Of a stretch of 11,872 nucleotides of DNA, positions 6,010-11,872 are shown in pieces (positions within the stretch are counted from its first letter, which is position 1; every line of letters starts with the position of its first letter). The DNA is from Planctomycetota bacterium. GTDB lineage: Bacteria; Planctomycetota; Planctomycetia; Planctomycetales; Planctomycetaceae. The translations under genes and the position numbers were made by a program. Where the stretch lies: the NCBI GenBank assembly GCA_027622115.1, contig JAQBZS010000116.1:1-11872 (forward strand), read 5' to 3'. The notes under the pieces were generated by a model, which did not search any database, was not told where the DNA came from, and was given only the letters and a program-made list of their open reading frames with translations.

Positions 6010-8114
6010 CTACCTCGCCGCCGACTTCTTCAAGAGATAAATCGGGCTGGACCAGGCCATGTGCCCGTCTTCCTGAACGACGTGAACGTAAATTGGGTTG
6101 TCTCCATCACCGAGTTGGTCTTGGGTCAGCGACACAGTTCCCGTGAGGTCGCGAGCGCCACCGGTTTCGCGGAGCCGACACAGCGAAATTCGCTTGCCGA
6201 CCCCGCCGACTTCAAAGCTGCGACCTTCGTCGTCGATCTTCGCGAGCTTGGCTCGGAACGATTTCTGCGTGGTGCTGACCGAAATCTCGCCGTCATTCGC
6301 CGTTGCCAATTCGAGCACCACACCCGCCACGCCGCCGGTTGTCAACGATGACCATGTGAGTGTCCGGTCATCGATTCGCGTGCAAGGTTGTTCAAGGTTG
6401 TGAAAGTTGACCGTGTGGAAGCGTCGCAACCGATTGCCGCTGAGCTTGAGTTGACCGTCCCAGCGAACTTGTCGACCTCGCCCGCGAACTTCCGCGCCTT
6501 GCCACAACAACTTTAGCCGCTTGGGAATCGTGCGACGGATTGGCGGACGTTCGACTGCGATGACGCGCATGCCGTTTCGGATTTCGACACGCTCGATCGG
6601 AGCCGTCCCATGCACGGAAAATCGCAGCGTCGCGGAATCGCCGGCCCAATCCACGATCGCTCCCATCGGCGTACCGTCTCCAAGTGCCACGTCCAGCACG
6701 ATGCGAGCACCGGTCGTGGCGTAAACCCGGCGAGCCTGATACGCATCCCAAACGTGTTGCCGGTCGAGCTTGCTGGTCACGATGCCCGTCAAACCGCCGT
6801 AGCTGCCGAAGGTGCTGGCTCCGGGATAACTGGCTCCCGGTCGACCCTTGTGTCCGTCCGAGTTGGCGATGATCCCGACGCGATAACCCAGGCGAAATGC
6901 GTCTTCCAACATCCACTCGAATGTGCCCCAGGCCGAGTGGACTTCGACATTGGGTTCGAGGTTCGACGAGTGCCGTTCAAGGTCCGCAAACCGACCGCCG
7001 ACATGCGGAACCAACATCACGTCTTGATTCAGTCCATTCATGCGATCGAAGAGCGATTCCACATCCTCGCAGCAGTCGTCTCGCGATTGCGATGCATCCA
7101 CCAAGGCACGACTGCTGCGGTGGATCGGGCCACCGTCTTCGAGAAACAACACGTTGCGGTCGCCGCCGAGTCCCGTGTTGCCGCTCCATTCCCAACCGGG
7201 AAACGTGACGTATCGACTCGGCCGATTGAATCGCTTCGTTGTGGACTGGATTTCCGACCAGAATTCATCGGTGATTTGGAAGTCGTTGCCTTGATGCGCG
7301 CACGCGTCAAGAAAGCCGTAGTCGCGCCCGAAGCGAAAGTATTCCTCGATCGTGTTGGTGCCGATCGTCTCCTCGCTTTGTCCGTGGAGATCGGCCCAAA
7401 ACAGTCGCTGGTTGCGTTGATCGGTCACGACGACGGGATTGGTTTCGGTCGTCAACGATGTCTCGTCATGCGAGATTGGAATGCGATGCACTCCCGCGGC
7501 GAATCCATCGAACGCCACTTCCCACGGTTTCCCCACGGGGTTGCCCCAAGCATCTTCCAACTTCGCCCGCACATCAAATTTGCGATGCGGCTTCACAGTG
7601 GAAGGTGCGACGGCCACCAACTTGGTCGGCGTCCCGGCAACAATCTTCAGGACAGCGGCTCGTACACGTAGGTTGCGAAACGGTCGACGAGAACCTTCAG
7701 CTCCCACGTGTCTTCCAGAAACGTCTGCACGCGCCAGCCGCTTGATCCCTGCGACCGGTCGCCCAGCACCAGGCGGATGGTGTCGCCTTCCCGCAGATAG
7801 CCTTGCAAGACTTTGACCTGAATCGTCTTGCCCCACGGTCGCACGTTGTCCTTCAGGTCATACCGCAATTGCAATCGAGCCCCGTTGGACGCGACTGCGG
7901 TTGTGAAGTTGGCGGCCGTGGGATCATCAAATTGCGGCGTTCCGCAGTCGGTCGCGTAGCGCATGACGAACTTGAGCGACCCGGTGTCGTCGACCCCCGA
8001 AAAGCCGGCGGTGTATTCGACCACCAGCGTCTGATCGCTGCCGGCAACGATCGCACAACGCAAATTCGACGTCACGCTGCCGAGGTCGAGGCTTCTCGGT
8101 GACAAGTTGTTCAT
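6010..8114 (-). pseudogene. DUF3604 (PHP-like metallohydrolase) gene split by a frameshift
   Basis: Two adjacent minus-strand frames together encode one protein of about 700 residues. The first (8114-7647, about 155 residues from MNNLSPRSLDLG) is the N-terminal Ig-like part typical of long DUF3604 proteins (LREGDTIRLVLGDRSQGSSG, LVDRFATYVYEPL) and ends at a TGA. The second frame continues without loss at VLKIVAGTPTKLVAVAPS. The crossover is at about 7650-7656. The second frame holds the PHP-like metal-binding core: FWADLHGQSEE (7401-7369), AHQGNDF, FPGWEWSGNTG, LVPHVGGRF, EVHSAWGTFEW, IANSDGHKGRPGASYPG and VYATTGARI. The catalytic half is intact, so this may be a recent mutation, a sequencing error or programmed frameshifting. 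The family's substrate is unknown. The rightmost 26 codons of the open frame upstream of 8114 look non-coding, so I start at 8114. It is on the same strand as sufR but separated by a repeat; no functional link is evident. Confidence 0.85.
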
Positions 8115-8801
8115 TTGAAAGGGAAACTCCCGACATCGTGGTAATTGTCTCAAGGTCCAAACCACCCGCACGACCGTGTCGACCGTCATCACGTATTGAA
8201 GAGAAGGTCAGCCAAGATTCTGGACTTCGAACCGACTCGGTTCACTCGCGACGACTCGGTCGAATGAAGTCCAAAAGTGAAGGCATCGCAGCCGAGCTGC
8301 CTGAAGCGCCGTCACCCCCGCCGCACGGCTTCGCGATCCTCGGAGGTCGTGATCAGGGGAATTCGTCTTGGCCTGAAAATGGATCGGCTCGCCCAACCCG
8401 AGCTGCCAGGCCACGAAACAGATCTTGGGATGGCCGGTATTTCGCGCAGGTCGCCAACAGCGACGCACTCCGCGTGGTGGACGGTCGGCGGCGTAGGTGT
8501 TGTGTGGTCTCGTCTCCGCGAGGAGTCAGCAGTTCGCGGTCGATCAGCTGGAGTTGGTAGTCGCTCATCGCGGATCCCGTAGTGGTAGATTTCGTACTGC
8601 TGCTCGTCGATTTTCGTTGACCAAAACCAAAAATGTAACCCGCAAGGCAGCGAGGATCTCGATCCTTGTCTTGAACAGGAGACAACAGAGGAAACGGAGA
8701 AACGAAACTCTGTTTCCTCTGTTGTCTCCTGTTCGAAACATCCGCTTTCCGGCCACGCCGTGACGGAAATCAGTCACCAGTTCGGGCAGACCTGGCTGTC
8801 C
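8115..8801. other. 687-bp stretch with no convincing gene; possible coding remnant
   Basis: Between the DUF3604 start and the membrane-protein stop I find no gene with recognisable motifs and a start. One minus-strand frame is open from about 8635 to 8312 and reads like protein at its beginning (WSTKIDEQQYEIYHYGIRDE, later VGDLREIPAIPRSVSWPG), but it has no ATG and stops at 8312. Other open frames here are short and unlike known families. It may be the wreck of a gene that once stood upstream of the DUF3604 gene. I could not identify the family. A perfect inverted repeat lies at 8673-8734. Confidence 0.4.
8673..8734. repeat. Palindromic element D: perfect 23-nt inverted repeat
   Basis: Arms at 8673-8695 and 8712-8734 match at all 23 positions around a 16-nt loop that has its own 3-bp stem (GAG/CTC). 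The arm is purine-rich on one strand (GAACAGGAGACAACAGAGG...). It lies 67 bp past the stop codon of the membrane-protein gene. There is no T-run on either side, so a factor-independent terminator is unlikely, though the hairpin could protect the mRNA 3' end. The arm sequence is unrelated to the other palindromes in this window. Confidence 0.88.
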
Positions 8802-9617
8802 TCAGCCGAGAAACGCGTAGACAACCAACACGTGAAACACGCCGAACACCAGCAGGCTGTAACTCAGCGGGATGTGAATGAACAACCACAGCTTGAGAGT
8901 CAGTTGCAAGGCGAAGTGGTAATCGAGGTCATCCTTGATGCGAACTCGATCGGCGATCACGTCGGCCACGTCTCGTTCATGCGCGTCCAGGAAGCGGCGC
9001 TGGTTTTTGATCTCAAGCAGCAACGACTGGCGTGGCTGTTGCGAGTGCAGCAAGTGACGCAGCATGTGCCGCGGTTGCTGGAAGAAGGGCTGCAATCGAC
9101 TGCGATAAAAGTCCGGCAATGCGGAAGTCTCGGACGCGGTCGCGGCTTGCGATACGAGTTGCTCGACTTCGCCGCGAATTCGGTGCAAAAAGATGGGGAT
9201 GCGTTCGAAAATGACTTCCTCGCCGCGAGCCGTCAGCCGGCGTGGAATGGCACGCGTCAGCATCCAGCCCGCCAAGCCGCTGAGAAACACCATCACGAAC
9301 AGGCCGAACAAGATCCCATCGAACGTGCCGTTGGGAAGTCCGATGCCCACGTGCAAGCCGAAGACCAAACCGCTCAGCAATCCCCAGCGGATGTGCAATC
9401 TCAACCAAGTCGACATGGGTCCCAACGGCAGAAACGGCAGCTTCTTTCTGGCGTTCAGCGACAGCAGGGCCACGACCAGCAGCGCCAGCATCCAGCCGGA
9501 AAAGAACGCTCCGTGGAGCAGCGTGGCGGCGAGAACCCCGTTCGCGATCACGATGACAACGGCCACCACAATCAGGCCGGCATAGTTGCGAAGTTGGCGA
9601 ATTCCTGGACTCGACAT
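8802..9617 (-). CDS. Membrane protein with two H-x13-H pairs (probable bis-heme b protein)
   Basis: With the ATG at 9617 the product has 271 residues (MSSPGIRQLRNYAG...). In-frame ATGs further upstream exist, but the residues they add are polar and unlike a membrane leader. Five hydrophobic segments are visible: about 12-32, 35-54, 72-93, 98-120 and 243-270. Segment 3 carries H75 and H89, and segment 5 carries H248 and H262, each pair with exactly 13 residues between. This is the arrangement by which two helices hold two b hemes across the membrane in ferric-reductase-like and cytochrome b-type proteins. Transfer of electrons across the membrane is therefore inferred. A soluble, charged loop of about 120 residues separates segments 4 and 5. 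No flavin or NAD domain is attached, so a partner would be needed. It is transcribed divergently from the PPIase gene with 220 bp between. No good ribosome binding site is seen. The exact family is not recognised. Confidence 0.75.
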   Translation of the reverse strand: MSSPGIRQLRNYAGLIVVAVVIVIANGVLAATLLHGAFFSGWMLALLVVALLSLNARKKLPFLPLGPMSTWLRLHIRWGLLSGLVFGLHVGIGLPNGTFDGILFGLFVMVFLSGLAGWMLTRAIPRRLTARGEEVIFERIPIFLHRIRGEVEQLVSQAATASETSALPDFYRSRLQPFFQQPRHMLRHLLHSQQPRQSLLLEIKNQRRFLDAHERDVADVIADRVRIKDDLDYHFALQLTLKLWLFIHIPLSYSLLVFGVFHVLVVYAFLG

Positions 9618-9837
9618 GAATGGCGACCGACGGTGACGTGATGCGGCGAACGCGCGAATCTTCACGTTTTGCGGCGAAATTATCGAGCCAGCGGCGAGGC
9701 GCGTGTTGTGATCCATCGCGAAACGCTCGGCGAATGATTCTAATGGTCGGGTCGTCTGAAACCGGGCGGTTCTGGGCTGTTGAACCACACCAGCCTCACA
9801 ATTCACCGTCCCATTCACGCATTGAAAGGAAGCACTC

Positions 9838-10473
9838 ATGCGAACACTGCTCATCGCCGGTTTGATTCTGGCCGGATCTCACGTTGTGGCTCAGGATGCC
9901 GAACCGCTCTCGAAAAAGGCGCCGGCAAAGTTCCAAGTCAAATTGGAAACCAGCAAAGGGACCGTGATCATCCAAGTGACTCGCGATTGGTCGCCCGTGG
10001 GCGCGGATCGAATTCACGAGTTGGTGAATGCAGGCTTCTATGACGATTGCCGCTTTTTTCGCGTGATTAAAAACTTCATGGCCCAGGTCGGCATCAACGG
10101 CGATCCCAAAGTGCATGCCAAGTGGAAAGACAAAACCATCAAGGACGACATCCGGAAGAAGTCCAACAAACGCGGCTTCGTCAGCTTTGCCAAATCGTCC
10201 GCTCCGGATTCTCGATCGACGCAATTCTTCATCAGCTACAAGGACAATGCGTATCTGGACTCGTACGGTTTCTCGCCGTTCGGCGAGGTTGTCGAGGGCA
10301 TGGACGTGGTCGATAAGCTTTACAACGGGTACGGCGATGGTGCTCCGAACGGCAACGGTCCCCCGCAGTTTCGAGTGGTTCGCGAAGGAAACGTGTACTT
10401 GAAGGAGAAGTATCCGAATCTCGATTTCATCAAGAAGGCCACGATCGTGGTCGACAAGCCGAAGGTCGAATGA
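9838..10473 (+). CDS. Exported cyclophilin-type peptidyl-prolyl cis-trans isomerase
   Basis: A 211-residue protein that should speed proline isomerisation during folding outside the cytoplasm. Residues 1-19 form a Sec signal peptide (MRTLLIAGLILAGSHVVA, with probable cleavage after A18 or nearby). The cyclophilin domain spans about 31-208. Compared with human cyclophilin A, the catalytic Arg55, Phe60 and Gln63 are kept as R75, F80 and Q83 (FFRVIKNFMAQVG), and the Q-F-F motif is kept at 129-131. Trp121 is replaced by Y139 and His126 by G144, so cyclosporin binding would be weak, as in many bacterial members. The start is well supported by AAAGGAAG 5 nt before the ATG. The FHA gene follows after 3 bp, so the two are surely cotranscribed. 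The promoter should lie in the 220-bp gap shared with the divergent membrane-protein gene. Confidence 0.94.
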   Translation: MRTLLIAGLILAGSHVVAQDAEPLSKKAPAKFQVKLETSKGTVIIQVTRDWSPVGADRIHELVNAGFYDDCRFFRVIKNFMAQVGINGDPKVHAKWKDKTIKDDIRKKSNKRGFVSFAKSSAPDSRSTQFFISYKDNAYLDSYGFSPFGEVVEGMDVVDKLYNGYGDGAPNGNGPPQFRVVREGNVYLKEKYPNLDFIKKATIVVDKPKVE

Positions 10474-10476
10474 TCC

Positions 10477-11523
10477 ATGAAAGTCAGTCTTGAAGTCTCG
10501 TCGAACAAGGGCAATGTCAAACGCGTCAACTTGGATTCGGACGCCATCATTGGCCGCGGCGCGGATTGCGATTTGCGCGTGAAGTCCAACGAGGTCAGCC
10601 GACATCACTGTTCGATCCGCGTGCTGGAGAACGGCGTTGCCGCGCGCGATTTGGGGAGTTCCAACGGGACGTTTCTCGATGGGAAACCGCTGCCGCCCAA
10701 CGAAGATGTGATGCTCGATCACGGTGCGGAGATTTCGGTCGGCCCCGTGCGATTCCGCATCCAGATCGATGGGCAGGCACTGACCGCAGCACCGCTGTTG
10801 CACACAAGCGACGCAGTGGTCGACGTTTCACCGGCGGAAATCGATGCGGTTGTGGATGCGATCGAGGCCGTTGTTCCGGCAGCACGACCGGCGGCTCCGA
10901 GACGGCGTCCGGTTGTTTCCGACACAGAGGCTGTTGACGAGGACGCGGTTGAAGTCGAGATCGAACCGGATGACGAAGCCGTCGAGGTTGAGATCGAACC
11001 CGCTGGTAACGACGAGACGTTGGACGTCGATGAGGCCAAAGAATACGTAGAATTTGAGTTGGCGAAGACCGTGACTGCGGATGTCGATCCGGGAGCATTC
11101 GCGGAAGCGTCCGACGTCGATGCGGACGATGCCGAAGCGGACGTCGAGATCGAGGAACCAAAATCGTCGGGCAAGATGAAGTCGTTGTTCGGTTTGTTTC
11201 GTCGCAAGAAAACGGCGACCGAGGCACCGGCACCTGTCGCGGCAAGTGCTCCGCCAAAAGAAGCCTTGCCGGAAGTTGAACTCGATGCTGCCGAGTCCAC
11301 CGAGGAAGTCGAATACGAGGAGGTCGAAGTTGACGACGAAGACGCGGAGTACGAATACGAGTACGAAGAAGTCGAGGTCGAAGAAGACGAATCAACGGAA
11401 GCCGTAGAGGTCGAAGTCGATGAGGAACCAGAAGAGGACGCGGCGTTCGACTTTCTGAATCAGGCGAACGATGACGAAGAAGAAGACCTCGGCGACTTTT
11501 TGAACCAGATGGGCGGCAAATGA
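10477..11523 (+). CDS. FHA-domain protein with a long acidic tail
   Basis: A 348-residue protein. Residues 1-97 form an FHA domain, which binds phosphothreonine peptides: GR at 26-27, SRHH at 41-44, SSNGTFLDG at 61-69, all the key residues being present. The rest is disordered and extremely acidic. It contains a Pro/Ala linker (134-146), an 11-residue tandem repeat of AVEVEIEP (157-164 and 168-175), a short basic-hydrophobic island KMKSLFGLFRRKK (233-245), an E/Y/V-rich stretch (277-303) and two copies of DFLNQ at the C-terminus (325-329 and 340-344). There are no membrane segments, so it is probably cytoplasmic, unlike its exported operon partner. A role in Ser/Thr-kinase signalling, as a reader of phosphorylated proteins, is inferred from the FHA domain; the partner is not in the window. 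The ATG lies 3 bp after the PPIase stop codon. Confidence 0.9.
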   Translation: MKVSLEVSSNKGNVKRVNLDSDAIIGRGADCDLRVKSNEVSRHHCSIRVLENGVAARDLGSSNGTFLDGKPLPPNEDVMLDHGAEISVGPVRFRIQIDGQALTAAPLLHTSDAVVDVSPAEIDAVVDAIEAVVPAARPAAPRRRPVVSDTEAVDEDAVEVEIEPDDEAVEVEIEPAGNDETLDVDEAKEYVEFELAKTVTADVDPGAFAEASDVDADDAEADVEIEEPKSSGKMKSLFGLFRRKKTATEAPAPVAASAPPKEALPEVELDAAESTEEVEYEEVEVDDEDAEYEYEYEEVEVEEDESTEAVEVEVDEEPEEDAAFDFLNQANDDEEEDLGDFLNQMGGK

Positions 11524-11593
11524 GGCGCGACCGATGGCCACAACCAAAACTGTAAGCCGGAGCGCTTCGAGGCAGTGAAGGTTTCAGGTTTCC

Positions 11594-11653
11594 CCACGGA
11601 TTCAGGACGACCGAATCCATTGCTTCCAATTCGTGGTCGTCCTGAATTCGTGG
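11594..11653. repeat. Palindromic element E (19-nt arms)
   Basis: Arms at 11594-11612 and 11635-11653 match at 18 of 19 positions; the outer ends read CCACG and the arm core ATTCAGGACGACC. GAAT/ATTC inside the loop can extend the pairing with a bulge. It lies 70 bp past the FHA stop codon. It has no trailing T-run. It is unlike the other palindromes in the window. Confidence 0.75.
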
Positions 11654-11759
11654 GCGCACTTTTGAGGTTTGCGTTTCACCCTAGCGTGTTGAAAATCTTG
11701 GTTTGACACGGGAAACAGTTCACGCAGGTTTTGAACTCGGAGAGGGGGGGGTGGTTCAA

Positions 11760-11822
11760 AGTTCAATGCTCGCGGGTCAAAGCGTTAGAACAAAGGACGA
11801 CTTTCGCCGCGAGCATTGAACT
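11760..11822. repeat. Palindromic element F (16-nt arms)
   Basis: Arms at 11760-11775 and 11807-11822 are perfect inverted copies, AGTTCAATGCTCGCGG and its complement, around a 31-nt loop. It lies 8 bp after a run of eight G. No gene flanks it inside the window on the right. Origin and role are unknown. Confidence 0.75.
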
Positions 11823-11872
11823 ACCAAGGAACAAAATCAATTTGCACCTGAACGTTCACTGGACACTGAGGT

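Larger units (their letters stand above)
11524..11872. other. Non-coding 3' region with two inverted repeats and a G-run
   Basis: No open frame here looks like a gene on either strand. The stretch holds two inverted repeats (11594-11653 and 11760-11822) and a run of eight G at 11744-11751. The FHA gene ends at 11523 and no T-run terminator directly follows it; the first hairpin, 70 bp downstream, might serve as the transcript end. Confidence 0.6.

Noticed and set aside
6610..7671. 353-codon plus-strand open frame opposite the DUF3604 gene
   Set aside because: It is antisense to the conserved metal-binding core of DUF3604 and shows no motifs.
8673..8734. Factor-independent terminator
   Set aside because: The stem is long, but no T-run follows it on either strand.
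8760..9641. 293-codon plus-strand open frame opposite the membrane protein
   Set aside because: It is Gln/His-rich with no motif, while the minus strand gives five membrane helices with paired histidines.
9796..10803. 335-codon minus-strand open frame opposite the PPIase and the FHA start
   Set aside because: The plus strand carries a signal peptide, cyclophilin motifs and a good ribosome binding site; the antisense frame spans two real genes.
10595..11659. 354-codon minus-strand open frame opposite the FHA gene
   Set aside because: It is an Arg/Pro/Ser-rich translation of the acidic tail's complement and runs into the intergenic hairpin.

Overview
The window looks like chromosomal DNA from a planctomycete, probably a member of the Pirellulales. 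This is inferred from moderately high GC, the style of the proteins (a DUF3604 protein, a very acidic FHA protein, a SufC with an Ala/Glu-rich tail) and the many long palindromic repeats between genes. No database search was possible. No tRNA, rRNA, CRISPR array, prophage or transposase gene was seen.

Positions 1-5740, all on the minus strand, hold an iron-sulfur cluster (SUF) locus. Read in transcription order it is: a SufR-like Fe-S regulator (5740-5108), a stand-alone NuoB complex I subunit (4994-4455), SufC ATPase (4337-3513), SufB scaffold (3466-2057, GTG start), SufD (1929-607) and the start of a small Rieske ferredoxin (215-1, cut by the window edge). The regulator probably senses cluster supply, SufBCD build clusters, and NuoB and the Rieske protein are Fe-S consumers or carriers. 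A 19-bp near-perfect palindrome lies just upstream of sufC, and a related imperfect copy lies just upstream of nuoB. Both are candidate operators.

Positions 5741-8801 are less orderly. A long palindromic repeat sits about 40 bp upstream of sufR. Next comes a DUF3604 (PHP-like metallohydrolase) gene of about 700 codons, minus strand, split by one frameshift near 7650. The 687 bp between its start and the next gene hold no convincing gene, only a possible coding remnant and a perfect 23-bp inverted repeat.

Positions 8802-9617 (minus) encode a five-helix membrane protein with two H-x13-H pairs, the layout expected for two b-type hemes. Divergent from it on the plus strand is a tight two-gene unit: an exported cyclophilin-type peptidyl-prolyl isomerase (9838-10473) and an FHA-domain protein with a long acidic tail (10477-11523). 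The last 350 bp are non-coding and contain two more inverted repeats.

The most notable signals are the candidate SUF operators, NuoB inside a SUF operon, the bis-heme membrane protein with an unusually long loop, and the density of unrelated palindromic families: seven elements in under 12 kb, one of them inside the suf operon between sufB and sufD.
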